Source of the DNA: Chloroflexota bacterium | GTDB lineage: Bacteria > Chloroflexota > Dehalococcoidia > Lucifugimonadales > Lucifugimonadaceae | Reading direction: 5' to 3' | Assembly: GCA_027618835.1 (NCBI GenBank) | Contig: JAQCHZ010000011.1 | Coordinates: 26,265 to 90,264, forward strand | DNA length: 64,000 bases | In this document: in pieces, positions 42,924-52,910 of the stretch | Layout of the letters: each line of letters starts with the position of its first letter | Position numbering within the stretch: position 1 is the first letter of the stretch | Notes under the pieces: generated by a model | The model's database searches: none | What the model was told of the DNA's origin: nothing | Seen by the model: the letters and a program-made list of their open reading frames with translations, nothing else | Made by a program: the position numbers and the translations under genes

Positions 42924-44243
42924 GTGAAACGAGTCATCGGTGCAGCCGCCGGAATCGACTACTTCAAGCGTGAACGAAATTTGCCAACCGAGGCAGTTTT
43001 GTCAGATGGTCGCGGATTATTCCCCGATAAAGTTTCTCCCATCGAATTTGCATCTCGGGTTATCGAAATCGTTCGCAATGAAGGCGATATCGGCCTTGCT
43101 CGCATAAATACGGCACTGGACGGCTCTTCCCCTGACACGTTTGAAGTCCCTCAGTCTGAGATCGACGAAGCATTTCAGAATCTCGATCCTGCTTCAATCA
43201 AAGCACTCGAACTTGCTGCCGAACGCGTACGAAAGTTCCAGAGCATGGGTCTTCCTAAAAGCTGGACTGATGGTGCAGGTAAATTCGGCGAACGAGTGAC
43301 TCCTCTCGGTTCTGTCGCCGCTTATGTACCTGCTGGTACTGCTCCACTGGCATCGACCGTAATTATGACAGTTGTTCCCGCCAAGGTTGCGGGGGTCGAA
43401 GAGATAATCGTCGTTACTCCAGCTCCTGGCGATTCAATGCCTCACCCTGCAGTTTTGGCTGCAGCGAAAATTGCTGGTGCATCACGTGTTTTTAAACTCG
43501 GTGGCGCTCAGGCAATTGCGGCAATGGCTTACGGCACAGAAACTGTACCGTCGGTAGATCTTATTTGTGGACCAGGGAGCGCATGGGTAACGGCAGCGAA
43601 GAAACTTGTGTACGGCGATGTCGGGATCGACGGTCTATATGGTCCGACCGAAACTCTGGTTATCGCTGATGATTCAGCTGATCCTAGATTCACGGCTGCT
43701 GACTTGGTCGCTCAGGCCGAGCACGACACCGTTGCTATGCCGATTCTGGTTGCGCTCTCGGAAGAGATTCTCGACAAAACAGAAGCTGAGATAGAGCGCC
43801 AGCTTGAAAACCTTCCAAGAGAAAGTATCGCTAGATCCGCTTTCACGAATCGTGGCGTCGCAGTAGTAGTGGAAACCACGCTAGAGGCGATTGCCGTGGC
43901 GAACGCCGCTGCACCTGAGCACCTATGCATTCTCACTGCCGATGCTGACGATCTTGTAGACAAAGTGACAAGTGCTGGCGGATTATTCGTTGGCCAGTGG
44001 TCGGCGGAAGTTATGGCCGACTACGTTGCCGGACCATCTCACGTTATGCCAACCGCTGGGACGGCTAGGTTCTCGTCCGCACTATCGGTGCGAAATTTCG
44101 TTCGGGTCACGCCCGTTTTGACGTTCGATGATGATACTTTCTTGAAGTTGTCAAAAGATGCCGAACTTCTTGCCAAACTCGAAGGGTTGCATGGACACGC
44201 CACAGCATCGGAATATAGACGTCGTGACATCATCGGCGAATAA
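42924..44243 (+). CDS. hisD: Histidinol dehydrogenase
   Basis: 439 residues from GTG 42924, two bases after the hisG stop. Conserved blocks are VAAYVPAGTAPLASTVIMT, the GGAQAIAAMAYGTE motif, the GPGSAWVTAAKK substrate loop, the zinc and base-bearing AQAEHDTVAM, and the C-terminal EHLCI plus GLHGHATASEYRRRD. It oxidises histidinol to histidine in two NAD steps with zinc. A normal length and all signatures are present. Confidence 0.96.
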   Translation: MKRVIGAAAGIDYFKRERNLPTEAVLSDGRGLFPDKVSPIEFASRVIEIVRNEGDIGLARINTALDGSSPDTFEVPQSEIDEAFQNLDPASIKALELAAERVRKFQSMGLPKSWTDGAGKFGERVTPLGSVAAYVPAGTAPLASTVIMTVVPAKVAGVEEIIVVTPAPGDSMPHPAVLAAAKIAGASRVFKLGGAQAIAAMAYGTETVPSVDLICGPGSAWVTAAKKLVYGDVGIDGLYGPTETLVIADDSADPRFTAADLVAQAEHDTVAMPILVALSEEILDKTEAEIERQLENLPRESIARSAFTNRGVAVVVETTLEAIAVANAAAPEHLCILTADADDLVDKVTSAGGLFVGQWSAEVMADYVAGPSHVMPTAGTARFSSALSVRNFVRVTPVLTFDDDTFLKLSKDAELLAKLEGLHGHATASEYRRRDIIGE

Positions 44244-44270
44244 CCGTCGAATACTTCAGAATCACACAAA

Positions 44271-45353
44271 ATGTCACAACTCGAAAAACTCATGCGGCCG
44301 CACATGGCCAAGATCGCTACCTACCACGGTGCCGACCCGTCGGCTGAGCTCGCCCGCGAGGCCGGTATCAAGCCAGAAGACGTTATTCGCCTGAATGCTA
44401 ACGAGAACCCTTACGGCGCCGACGACAAGGTCTCTGAGGCTCTGACGAAGCTTGATTTACACTTGTACCCAGACACGCAGCAGCGAAATTTGCGAGCTGG
44501 GTTGAGTGAGTACACAGGACAACCAGTTGAACGGATCATTGCGGGAGCTGGGGGCGATGAGATTATCGACTTGCTGATGCGATTGTTCGTTGAGCGTGGT
44601 CAAAAGGTGATCGATTGCGAGCCGACGTTCGGCATGTATGGATTTTCAGCTAGATTGGCTGATGCCGAAATTACTTCAGTGCCACGGAATGAAACTTGGG
44701 ATATCGACACCTCAGCAATGCTGGAAGCTATCGACGATCAAACTCGAATCGTGTTCCTTGCATCACCGAACAACCCGACCGGGAATCTACTGACGGAGCC
44801 GGATGCGCGGGCGTTGCTCGAAACTGGGATCGTGGTATGTGTAGACGAGACATACTACGAGTTCGCACAAACCTCTCTTTCACACCTTCTAGAAGAATAC
44901 GAAAATTTAGTAATTTTGCGTTCGTTTAGTAAATGGGCCGGAATTGCCGGTCTAAGAGTCGGTTATGCGATCGGTTCAGAAATCTTGATCGGTCACCTGA
45001 TGGACATCAAGCAGCCGTACAACATCAACATAGCTGGCGAAGCTGCCGTGCTTGCCGCATTAAAACACCGCGATAAGTTGCTAAAACGTGCGGCCAGTCT
45101 TGTAGAGCAGCGCATTCGAATAGAAGAACTAATCGATGGCTTGGATGGTATTTCTTACTACCCGTCGAAGGGCAACTTTCTACTTTGCCGGTTCGAGCGT
45201 CGTACAGCTGAAGAAGCGTATGTAAGGCTCGCCAAGCATGGAATCTTCGTTCGTCGATTCCCGCAGAGTGTTCTCGATCACTCCTTGCGCATCAGCGCAG
45301 GTACTTCCGAGCAGACAGACCGGCTAATCGACGTACTCAGAAGCGTTGTTTAG
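44271..45353 (+). CDS. hisC: Histidinol-phosphate aminotransferase
   Basis: 360 residues, fold-type I PLP enzyme. Substrate and cofactor residues appear in IRLNANENPYGA, LASPNNPTGNLL, VDETYYEFA and the PLP Lys in LRSFSKWAGIAGLRVGYAIG. The C-terminal Arg loop is LRISAGTSEQTDRLI. It makes histidinol phosphate from imidazole acetol phosphate with glutamate. It follows hisD by 27 bases in the his operon. Confidence 0.94.
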   Translation: MSQLEKLMRPHMAKIATYHGADPSAELAREAGIKPEDVIRLNANENPYGADDKVSEALTKLDLHLYPDTQQRNLRAGLSEYTGQPVERIIAGAGGDEIIDLLMRLFVERGQKVIDCEPTFGMYGFSARLADAEITSVPRNETWDIDTSAMLEAIDDQTRIVFLASPNNPTGNLLTEPDARALLETGIVVCVDETYYEFAQTSLSHLLEEYENLVILRSFSKWAGIAGLRVGYAIGSEILIGHLMDIKQPYNINIAGEAAVLAALKHRDKLLKRAASLVEQRIRIEELIDGLDGISYYPSKGNFLLCRFERRTAEEAYVRLAKHGIFVRRFPQSVLDHSLRISAGTSEQTDRLIDVLRSVV

Positions 45354-45438
45354 TTCGTTAGCTGCCAGTTAGCATCGTTACTAGCGTTCAAACAACTCTG
45401 TGTTTGTGACGTACATTTGTGAGATCAAAGGTTCAGGC

Positions 45439-46044
45439 ATGTCAGAAAAACAAGCTCGCGTAGCAACTATTGTTCGCGAGACTGGCGAAAGCAAAATCGC
45501 CGTTACGGTCAACCTAGATGGAACTGGCCAAGTTGAAGTCGATACTCCTATCGGTTTTTTGAAGCACATGCTGAGCCAAGTCGCTCGACACGGATTGATC
45601 GACCTAAAAGTGGAAGCCAATGGCGACCTCGAAACAGGGTCTCACCACACGGTTGAGGACACCGCTATTGTCCTTGGCAGAGCAATCGACCAAGCACTTG
45701 GTGACCGCAAGGGCATCGTGCGAATGGCAGATCGAACTTGTCCGTTGGACGAAGCGTTGACGCACGCAGTGATCGATCTATCGGGTCGCGGCTACGCAGT
45801 GATCGACATGGGGTCAGATAACAATGTCGGAGAGTTCCCAGCCGACATGGCTCGTCATTTCTTTGAAGCTATGGCTGTTGAAGGTCGATTCTGCTTGCAC
45901 ATTAGAGTGCTAGCAGGGCAGAACGAACACCACGTAATCGAGTCGTCGTTCAAAGCATTTGCGCGGGCGCTACGTGATGCTTCACGAATCGACGAACGTA
46001 ACCCTGATGGGATCCCAAGCACTAAGGGCACGCTGACCGACTAA
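45439..46044 (+). CDS. hisB: Imidazoleglycerol-phosphate dehydratase
   Basis: 201 residues from ATG 45439 (MSEKQARVATIVRETGESKI), chosen over an in-frame start at 45400 because the family begins just before RxxxIxRxTxET. The manganese-binding histidine motifs are intact: GFLKHMLSQVARHG, GSHHTVEDTAI, ALTHAVIDLSGR, ARHFFEAMA and GQNEHHVIESSFKAFARALR. It dehydrates imidazole-glycerol phosphate. It is the last gene of the hisZGDCB set and is convergent with purS; hisH, hisA, hisF and hisI are not in the window. Confidence 0.95.
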   Translation: MSEKQARVATIVRETGESKIAVTVNLDGTGQVEVDTPIGFLKHMLSQVARHGLIDLKVEANGDLETGSHHTVEDTAIVLGRAIDQALGDRKGIVRMADRTCPLDEALTHAVIDLSGRGYAVIDMGSDNNVGEFPADMARHFFEAMAVEGRFCLHIRVLAGQNEHHVIESSFKAFARALRDASRIDERNPDGIPSTKGTLTD

Positions 46045-46071
46045 GACTGCGTGCGCACGAATTTGGTGAGC

Positions 46072-46320
46072 CTAAACAGCTTCCAGTTCGAAGGTGAACG
46101 TTTCGATAACCGGGTTGGCTAGCAGCTTCTCGCACATCGACTTTACGTCGGATTCCGCTACTACCTTATCGTTGCCTTCGATCTTTACTTCGAAGTACTT
46201 ACCAGCCCGCAACGAGTCGACAGAATCGAAGCCCAAGCGACCCAGAGCGCGCGCGATCGTCAGACCCTGTGGGTCGTTGACCGTTGGCTTCAGCGATACA
46301 TGAACCTTGGCGAGAAACAT
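46072..46320 (-). CDS. purS: FGAM synthase subunit PurS
   Basis: 82 residues, one small alpha/beta domain: AKVHVSLKPTVNDPQG, then the helix TIARALGRLGFDSVDSLRAGK and the FTFELEAV end, the standard PurS pattern. PurS bridges PurQ and PurL in three-part FGAM synthase. In many bacteria purQ and purL follow directly, but here a convergent his gene follows, so those partners must be elsewhere. It is the last gene of the minus-strand purine run. Confidence 0.9.
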   Translation of the reverse strand: MFLAKVHVSLKPTVNDPQGLTIARALGRLGFDSVDSLRAGKYFEVKIEGNDKVVAESDVKSMCEKLLANPVIETFTFELEAV

Positions 46321-46388
46321 TTTTTGCTTTTAGGCTTTCTGTCGTTCGTTGATGACTGGTTTAGCTCTAGAGTTTTCTCTAAAAAGCC

Positions 46389-47066
46389 CTAGTACTGGTT
46401 CTGGTAGACCTGCTCAGGTGCTCGATCCTGGTATTCATTAATGAACTTGAGAATTTCTTCAACATCGACTTCATCAAGGTAAATGTGGTGACGCCATGCT
46501 GTGATCGCTATCTTGCTTGGCAATCCCGGGTAGGGACTCATGATGTACTGAGAAGGGTTTCGAGGCATTAAGTCGTCGAGCGCAGCCACGATTTCAGGGC
46601 ATTCTTCTGCACAGTCGTAGTGAAAGCCAATTCCGCCGTGCTCAAGGTTGTGAATAAGAATCTCATCAGGAATCACTGCGTCATAACGTCCCCAGCGTGC
46701 CGGAGAAGGGATTCCTAGTGGCGTCGTTGCACCAGCCCAGTGTGCGCCGGAGGTTGCAGGTACCACCGAGTAACCCTCTGTGTTCGGTGTATTGCCTTCG
46801 ATGTGACCACGACCGTCGTCGGGGTCGATTTCGATGTAGCCACCGGAATTAACGCCTCCGTTGTTGTTCTGTGCACCGAAATCCGCCGGTATAACAATCG
46901 CTGCGATGAACACGATAGCGAACAAGATTCCACCGAACATGAGCAATGAACGTTTTCGTCCCGCTCGTCCCTTGCTTCGGTTTCGACGTTCTTCACGAAT
47001 TTGTCCCTTTGTCATGCCTCGTCGGCTTTCAGGACGGGTGGTTGCTTTGCGTTTTATGTCTGCCAT
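46389..47066 (-). CDS. DUF3105 membrane-anchored protein
   Basis: 225 residues. A basic cytoplasmic tail of about 40 residues leads into one membrane helix (SLLMFGGILFAIVFIAAIVI), followed by an extracytoplasmic DUF3105 domain. The domain signature HIEGNTPNTEGYSVVPATSG, HWAG, the IHNLEHGGIGFHYDC motif with conserved His residues and the C-terminal AWRHHIYLDEVD are present. Two Cys in DCAEECP may pair. DUF3105 proteins are common in Actinobacteria and Chloroflexota and their function is unknown. Its place within a purine operon is unexpected. Confidence 0.83.
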   Translation of the reverse strand: MADIKRKATTRPESRRGMTKGQIREERRNRSKGRAGRKRSLLMFGGILFAIVFIAAIVIPADFGAQNNNGGVNSGGYIEIDPDDGRGHIEGNTPNTEGYSVVPATSGAHWAGATTPLGIPSPARWGRYDAVIPDEILIHNLEHGGIGFHYDCAEECPEIVAALDDLMPRNPSQYIMSPYPGLPSKIAITAWRHHIYLDEVDVEEILKFINEYQDRAPEQVYQNQY

Positions 47067-47115
47067 GCGATCCCATTAGTCACACTAAATGTGTGTCAGT
47101 AATTTCAACAGCTAT

Positions 47116-48033
47116 CTACAGTATCAGCGACTTGCCCGAGAGTCGCCGATAAGATTCGAGATATCTCGCCTGCGTTTGCTCAATAATCTCGTCGGGCAGT
47201 GTGGGCGGCGGCGGTTCTCGATTCCAATCGGTACCTAACAACCACTCCCGCAGGAACTGTTTGTCAAACGCTGGTGGGAAACTTCCCGATGACCAGTCGT
47301 TGACATCCCAGTATCGGCTCGAATCTGGCGTAAGCACCTCATCGATTATCGTGAGTTCACCGTCCACAAATCCGAACTCGAATTTTGTATCTACCAGGAT
47401 CATCCCTCGTTCGCCTGCGTAGTCATGAGCCGCCTGGAAAACCTCCAGACTTTTCTCTTCCAGAACGCGGTGCATTTCATCGCCGACGAGATTTTTCGCC
47501 TCTTTATTTGTCAAAGGCATGTCATGCCCTGAAGCCGCCTTCGTGGAAGGCGTGAAGACTGGTTCAGAAAAACGTTCGGTTGCTTTCATTCCCGGCGGGA
47601 GAAGTTGCCCGTTCATCGTACCTGATTCTTCATATTCTGCCCACGCCGAGCCCGCGATGTAGTTCCGAACGACGCATTCGATATCTAGTCGTTCAGCTTT
47701 TTTAATTACCATCGATCTACGTGCGATCTCAGGCGACAGATCTATTAAGGCACCAGTGATTTCAACATTCGCCATCGCTGATTCGTCACTGACGGTGGCG
47801 ATAACGTGGTTGGGGATTACGTGCCCAATGATGTCGAACCAAAACGACGACATCTGGGTGAGGATTATGCCTTTGCCTGGAATCGGCTGATCCATGACGA
47901 CATCAAACGCCGAGATGCGATCGGATGCGACCATCAACAGACGATCGTCGCCGATATCGTAGGTGTCGCGAACCTTGCCGCGATAAAGAAGACCTGGCAG
48001 GTTTGTTTCGAAAATGGCGTCAGTCAATTGCAA
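47116..48033 (-). CDS. purC: Phosphoribosylaminoimidazole-succinocarboxamide synthase
   Basis: 305 residues, the longer eukaryote/Mycobacterium-like form of SAICAR synthetase. Landmarks are LLYRGKVRDTYDIGD, VASDRISAFDVV, RLDIECVVRNYIAGSAW, the ILVDTKFEFGF strand and IDEVLTPDSSRYW. It joins aspartate to CAIR. The TTG start overlaps the end of purB by 14 bases, consistent with coupled translation. It is followed by DUF3105 and purS. Confidence 0.95.
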   Translation of the reverse strand: MQLTDAIFETNLPGLLYRGKVRDTYDIGDDRLLMVASDRISAFDVVMDQPIPGKGIILTQMSSFWFDIIGHVIPNHVIATVSDESAMANVEITGALIDLSPEIARRSMVIKKAERLDIECVVRNYIAGSAWAEYEESGTMNGQLLPPGMKATERFSEPVFTPSTKAASGHDMPLTNKEAKNLVGDEMHRVLEEKSLEVFQAAHDYAGERGMILVDTKFEFGFVDGELTIIDEVLTPDSSRYWDVNDWSSGSFPPAFDKQFLREWLLGTDWNREPPPPTLPDEIIEQTQARYLESYRRLSGKSLIL

Positions 48034-49336
48034 CCTCCGAGATGCCCACTCGGCCGTAAATGTGATCTACATGGCCAAGATAGAACTCGTAGTCGAACAG
48101 ATCGTCGAGCGCCTCACCGGATACTTTTTCTGTAACCACTGGGTCGGTCTTAATGAGTTCTCTAAAGTCGAGTTCTTCATCCCACGATTTCATCGAATTG
48201 CGTTGGACAGCGTCATAAGCATCATCGCGATCGACCCCGTGTTCGACTAGCAGCAGCATGACTCTTGGTGAGAAGACGAGGCCTCGTGTTGATTCGAGAT
48301 TTTGCATCATTCGATCTTCATGCACGACCATGTCGGTGATGATGCCAGTCATCAAACTCATGATGTAGTCGAGTCCGAGGGAGGCATCAGGAAGGATCAT
48401 GCGTTCTGCAGATGAGTGCGATATATCACGTTCGTGCCACAGAGCGACGTTTTCGAGCGCAGTGATCGAATGACCTCTAATGAGTCGCGCAAGCCCGCAA
48501 ATGCGTTCTGATAGCTCAGGGTTGCGTTTGTGTGGCATCGACGACGAACCCTTGGTTACGTAACCGGGCTTGCCGAACGGTTCTTCAACTTCCCTGACCT
48601 CAGTGCGCTGAAGTCCACGAATTTCCGTAGCCATTTTCTCCAGTGTTGCAGCGATCAGTGCTAGAACTTGCACGTACTCGGCATGTCGATCTCGTTGGAT
48701 CACTTGGTTCGATATTTCAGCAGGGGAGAGATTCAGTTGCTCGCAAACGGATTCTTCGATCACAGGAGGTACCGAAGCAAACGTTCCTACCGGGCCGGAA
48801 AGCATTCCGACAGCGACTCGCTCACGTGCTCCTACCAGTCGTTTTCGGTTTCGTTTCATTTCGGCGAACCACAAGGCGAGTTTCATTCCGAAGCTCATTG
48901 GTTCGGCATGAATACCGTGGGAACGACCAATGCAAGGCGTGTTCTTGTATTTAATCGCTTGGACTCGGAGCGCATTGAGTAGTTCTACAACGCCTCTATC
49001 CAACAAATCACACGACTGTGTCAATTGCATGCTGAGAGCGGTGTCTTTTACGTCGTTGGATGTTAGACCGTGGTGCACCCAGCGCTTTTCTTCACCAAGG
49101 CTTTCGCCAACAGCACGTGTGAACGAAACGATGTCGTGCTTGGTCTCGTCGAACCAGCGATCGTATGCGCTACGATTGAACTTGGCGTTACGAATCTTTG
49201 CCATATCTTCAGCTGGGACGACACCTTGGTCAGTCCATGCTTGAGATGCTGCAATTTCAACCTGAAGCCAAAGATCGAAGGCATTGTCTTCCGACCATAT
49301 GGCGTTCATTTCAGGTCGCGAATATCGTGGGATCAC
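48020..49336 (-). CDS. purB: Adenylosuccinate lyase
   Basis: 438 residues of the fumarase/aspartase superfamily. The signature SSSMPHKRNPELSERI and the His/Ser motifs in VHHGLTSNDVKDTALS and GRSHGIHAEPMSFG are intact. It releases fumarate in both SAICAR to AICAR and adenylosuccinate to AMP. It is flanked by the HAD phosphatase (3-base gap upstream) and purC (14-base overlap downstream) in the purine run. Confidence 0.96.
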   Translation of the reverse strand: MIPRYSRPEMNAIWSEDNAFDLWLQVEIAASQAWTDQGVVPAEDMAKIRNAKFNRSAYDRWFDETKHDIVSFTRAVGESLGEEKRWVHHGLTSNDVKDTALSMQLTQSCDLLDRGVVELLNALRVQAIKYKNTPCIGRSHGIHAEPMSFGMKLALWFAEMKRNRKRLVGARERVAVGMLSGPVGTFASVPPVIEESVCEQLNLSPAEISNQVIQRDRHAEYVQVLALIAATLEKMATEIRGLQRTEVREVEEPFGKPGYVTKGSSSMPHKRNPELSERICGLARLIRGHSITALENVALWHERDISHSSAERMILPDASLGLDYIMSLMTGIITDMVVHEDRMMQNLESTRGLVFSPRVMLLLVEHGVDRDDAYDAVQRNSMKSWDEELDFRELIKTDPVVTEKVSGEALDDLFDYEFYLGHVDHIYGRVGISEVAID

Positions 49337-49339
49337 TGT

Positions 49340-50032
49340 CTATTGAGCTCCGTTTGCTGACGTCTTGTTCTCGACGTAACTTAGTACCGGTCCAAAATCG
49401 TCACCGAATTCCGTAACTGGAATTTTGTTTTCTTTGCAATATGTGAGTAGTCGACCGCGGGCGAAGATCTTATCGGCGGCGTTTGCGGCAGCACATTCGT
49501 CTGCCCCGGTTCCATCGCCAATGAATATTACTTCGCTGTAGGCGACTTCATTTCTTAAATCGTTGATTACCTTGCATTTGCAGGTAACCCAATCGCCTTC
49601 ACAGGCATCGCCGGCAGAAGGGTAATCGTATCGAAATGGCGGTGGGCATGTCGGATCGGAAACTACAATTCCACTGTGAATATTGAGTTGGTCAAGATTG
49701 GCTCGACCTAGTACTGGTTTGATATAGAAATCAAGTCCGGCCGAGGCTACGGCCGCTGATCCGCCGGTTTTTCGAACTTGTTCACATAGCTCATGAGCTA
49801 GCGGACGAATTTTTGCTCCATCGGCTGCCCTTTGTGACATCTCGGCTGGTGTTTGACTAACGCTGTCGAACACCTCTTCTTGATACAAGCGGAGTGATGT
49901 CGTGGCTGACTGAAATCTCTCACGAGCTATATAGAGCTTCGACTCTGAAATGTAGCCGTTGAACATCATTCCGCCAACAAACGAAGTTGCGAGAGAGCCG
50001 TCGAAATCGAATACAACGCTGATCGTGGTCAA
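49340..50032 (-). CDS. HAD-superfamily phosphatase, MtnX/PSP-like
   Basis: 230 residues. HAD motif I is VVFDFDGSLA (nucleophile and acid Asp), motif II is in AVASAGLDFYI, and motif IV is FIGDGTGADECAA. The cap and overall length resemble the HAD-IB group (phosphoserine phosphatase, MtnX). A Cys-rich cap stretch around residues 128-155 (DPTCPP, GDACEGD, TCKCK) is unusual for the group and could bind a metal. It sits tightly between purD (2-base gap) and purB (3-base gap), so it is translated with the purine genes and may dephosphorylate a pathway intermediate or a damaged metabolite. Confidence 0.83.
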   Translation of the reverse strand: MTTISVVFDFDGSLATSFVGGMMFNGYISESKLYIARERFQSATTSLRLYQEEVFDSVSQTPAEMSQRAADGAKIRPLAHELCEQVRKTGGSAAVASAGLDFYIKPVLGRANLDQLNIHSGIVVSDPTCPPPFRYDYPSAGDACEGDWVTCKCKVINDLRNEVAYSEVIFIGDGTGADECAAANAADKIFARGRLLTYCKENKIPVTEFGDDFGPVLSYVENKTSANGAQ

Positions 50033-50034
50033 AG

Positions 50035-51321
50035 CTAGTCCTGAACCGCACGTTCGGCAATATCACGTCGATATTGCATGCCTTCAAATGAGATTTGTTC
50101 GATGCCAAAGTAAGCGGACGTTCGAGCATCTTTGATGGTGGTGCCGGAGGAGGACACGCCGAGCACACGGCCACCCGAAGTTAGAAGCGCCCCGTTATCG
50201 TCAACGGAAGTTCCAGCGTGGAATACGACTCCGTGCTCGGTTGCTTCGTCGATTCCCAAGATTTCAAATCCTGTCGGATAAGAGCCGGGGTAGCCACCCG
50301 ACACTGCGACTACGAAGGTGTGAGGTTCGCTCGACCAAATAACTTCTTCTTCTGCAAGGCGGTTTTCAGCGACAGCAAGACAGATTTCCAGAAAGTCAGA
50401 ATCGAGCATCGGCATTAATATCTGAGTTTCAGGATCGCCAAATCGACAGTTGAATTCGACTACTTTAGGACCAGATTCGGTAATCATTAGTCCTGCGTAA
50501 ATCACCCCGGAGAAAGAACTGTTCTCGGCAACCAACGCCTTTGCAATCGGTTCGAGAATTTCGCTACGTACTCGTGCGGCTAACTCAGCGTTCCAGAATT
50601 CGGGAGGTCCGTATGCGCCCATTCCGCCTGTGTTGAGGCCTACATCGCCTTCACCGACTCGTTTGTAGTCACATATGGCAATCTCGGCAGAGACGTGCTC
50701 ACCGTCGACGAATGCAAATATGCTGGCTTCGGGACCGGTCATACGTTCTGCAAGCAAAATACTTGAAGACGACTTACCGAACGCTCCATTATCGAGCATT
50801 CCGACGATCGCACTAGCGAGATCATCGTCGGTTTCAGGCAAAATCACGCCCTTACCCGCTGCAAGTCCGTCGGCTTTAACGACCAATGAGCCGGCAGATT
50901 TCGAACGGCAATATTCCATTGCTGCCCCAGAGTTGTTGAACGCCACGGACTCGGCAGTTGGGATGCCATATTTGGTCATCAGCTCGTCTGACCAGATCTT
51001 CGAACCTTCTATCCGAGCTGCAGCGGCCGATGGACCAAACGTTGTGATTCCTGCGGATCTTAGTTGATCGCATAATCCATCTACGATCGGTTGGTCGGGA
51101 GCTACGACAACCAGATCAACGTTCTCATTTTTTGCAAATTTCACGATGTCGGCGTGGTCATCGACACAAATATTTACGTTCGTGCCGACTTCAGCTGTTC
51201 CGGCATTGCCGGGTGCAATCAATAACTCGGTAATTTTTGAGCTCTGCGCGAGTTTCCACGCCATTGCGTGTTCACGCCCACCTGATCCAATTAGTAGAAC
51301 TTTCAATCGTGCGTGCCTCAT
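50035..51321 (-). CDS. purD: Phosphoribosylamine-glycine ligase
   Basis: 428 residues, ATP-grasp enzyme. VLLIGSGGREHAMAWKLA opens the N-domain. The ATP-binding SLVVKADGLAAGKGVIL and the metal residues in VVEFNCRFGDPETQILMP are intact, as are GLNTGGMGAYGPPEF and SGVIYAGLMIT. It ligates glycine to phosphoribosylamine. Start at ATG 51321, with a TTG five codons in as an alternative. guaA lies 51 bases upstream and the HAD gene two bases downstream. Confidence 0.95.
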   Translation of the reverse strand: MRHARLKVLLIGSGGREHAMAWKLAQSSKITELLIAPGNAGTAEVGTNVNICVDDHADIVKFAKNENVDLVVVAPDQPIVDGLCDQLRSAGITTFGPSAAAARIEGSKIWSDELMTKYGIPTAESVAFNNSGAAMEYCRSKSAGSLVVKADGLAAGKGVILPETDDDLASAIVGMLDNGAFGKSSSSILLAERMTGPEASIFAFVDGEHVSAEIAICDYKRVGEGDVGLNTGGMGAYGPPEFWNAELAARVRSEILEPIAKALVAENSSFSGVIYAGLMITESGPKVVEFNCRFGDPETQILMPMLDSDFLEICLAVAENRLAEEEVIWSSEPHTFVVAVSGGYPGSYPTGFEILGIDEATEHGVVFHAGTSVDDNGALLTSGGRVLGVSSSGTTIKDARTSAYFGIEQISFEGMQYRRDIAERAVQD

Positions 51322-51371
51322 CTTGGGTCTATTTTTGACCCGACTCGGGAATCCAACTCAAACGAGGCGAA

Positions 51372-52910
51372 CTACTCCCACTCGATAGTTCCAGGCGGTT
51401 TGCTTGTGATGTCGAGCACGACTCGGTTTACTTCGTCCACTTCGTTGACGATTCGGTTCGAAATTCGAGCAAGGGTGTCGTAGGGGAGTCGCGCCCAGTC
51501 GGCTGTCATAGCGTCATCACTAGTAACAGCCCGGATAGCCACAACGTATTGATATGTTCGCTGATCTCCCATCACTCCGACAGTCTTAGTGTTGGTCAAA
51601 ACCGCAAAGGATTGCCAGAGTTTGTCGTAGAGACCGTCGTTTTTGATTTCATCAATCACGATCCAGTCGACATTTCGCAATATTTCAAGCTTTTCGGGGG
51701 TGACTTCGCCCATGATCCGGATTGCGAGTCCGGGTCCAGGGAACGGTTGGCGATTCACGCTTTGCGGCGTGAGCCCAAGTTCTGCTCCGGCCTTGCGAAC
51801 TTCATCCTTGAACATGTATCGCAGTGGCTCAACCAACTTGAGATCCATGTGCTCGGGTAGCCCACCTACGTTGTGATGGGTTTTGATCTTGTGAGACGCC
51901 TTTGAATCGGCACTGGTGCTCTCGATAACGTCGGGGTAGAGCGTGCCTTGCGCTAGATAGTCGACTTCGCCGATGTCGATGGCTACTTCTTCGAAGATCT
52001 TAATGAATTCGGCACCGATACATTTTCGTTTTACTTCGGGATCGGTTACGTCTTTCAGGGCGTGCAAGAATCGCTCTGTGCCATCGACGAAAATCAAGTT
52101 AACGCCGAGTTGGCTTGCGAATACGTTTTGAACTCGGTCGGCTTCGCCTTTTCGCATGAGACCGTTGTCGACGAAAATACAGGTGAGTCGATCACCGATG
52201 GCTCGGTGAATGAGTGCGGCAGCAACGGTGGAGTCGACTCCACCGGAGAGCGCGCAGATGACCTTGCCATCGCCCACTTGTTCTTTAATCCTCGCGACAG
52301 CGTCATTTACGAAGTTGGCTGGGGTCCAATCTCCCGGGGCTCCACAAACTCCGAACACGAAGTTGCGAAGGATTTCCGAGCCTTGTGGTGTGTGGGCAAC
52401 TTCGGGGTGGAACTGGATTCCAAAGTAAGTTCCATTTTCGTTACCCATTACCGCAAGAGGAGAATTCTCTGTGTACGCCATGGATTTGAATCCTGGCGGA
52501 AGCTCTTCGATTTTATCGCCGTGACTCATCCACACCGGGACTTCGTTTTCGAGACCATCGAACAAAATGTTGTCCTGACCGTCTTTGTGTAGGACAGCGT
52601 GTCCGTACTCTCGTTCCGTACCTCGGGCTACAGTTCCACCAAGCTGGTGTGCGATGAGCTGCATTCCGTAGCAAATGCCTAGGATTGGCACGCCAGCGTC
52701 GTATACCCATGTCGGAGCCATGGGAGCGTCATCTTCGTACACACTGTTGGGTCCGCCTGAGAGGATGATTCCGACGACGTCTTGGTCCTCAAGGATTTCA
52801 GGGCCAGCGTCATGGGGAACCAGTTCACAGTAGGTGTTGGCTTCCCTAACGCGTCGTGCGATCAATCGAGAGTACTGCGATCCGAAGTCAAGGATGACAA
52901 TCGTCTTCAT
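51372..52910 (-). CDS. guaA: GMP synthase (glutamine-hydrolysing)
   Basis: 512 residues from ATG 52910 ([20 protein letters not shown]), the conserved family start with GAGAGA upstream. The class I amidotransferase nucleophile is Cys in [20 protein letters not shown], with the His/Glu pair in [11 protein letters not shown]. The synthetase P-loop is [11 protein letters not shown] and the dimerisation end is [20 protein letters not shown]. It aminates XMP to GMP. The frame remains open upstream to 53069, which would add a Ser/Asp-rich 53-residue leader; I do not include it. It appears to head the minus-strand purine run. Confidence 0.95.
   Translation of the reverse strand: MKTIVILDFGSQYSRLIARRVREANTYCELVPHDAGPEILEDQDVVGIILSGGPNSVYEDDAPMAPTWVYDAGVPILGICYGMQLIAHQLGGTVARGTEREYGHAVLHKDGQDNILFDGLENEVPVWMSHGDKIEELPPGFKSMAYTENSPLAVMGNENGTYFGIQFHPEVAHTPQGSEILRNFVFGVCGAPGDWTPANFVNDAVARIKEQVGDGKVICALSGGVDSTVAAALIHRAIGDRLTCIFVDNGLMRKGEADRVQNVFASQLGVNLIFVDGTERFLHALKDVTDPEVKRKCIGAEFIKIFEEVAIDIGEVDYLAQGTLYPDVIESTSADSKASHKIKTHHNVGGLPEHMDLKLVEPLRYMFKDEVRKAGAELGLTPQSVNRQPFPGPGLAIRIMGEVTPEKLEILRNVDWIVIDEIKNDGLYDKLWQSFAVLTNTKTVGVMGDQRTYQYVVAIRAVTSDDAMTADWARLPYDTLARISNRIVNEVDEVNRVVLDITSKPPGTIEWE

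Noticed and set aside
52062..52592. 176-residue plus-strand open frame inside guaA
   Set aside because: Shadow of the intact GMP synthase on the minus strand.
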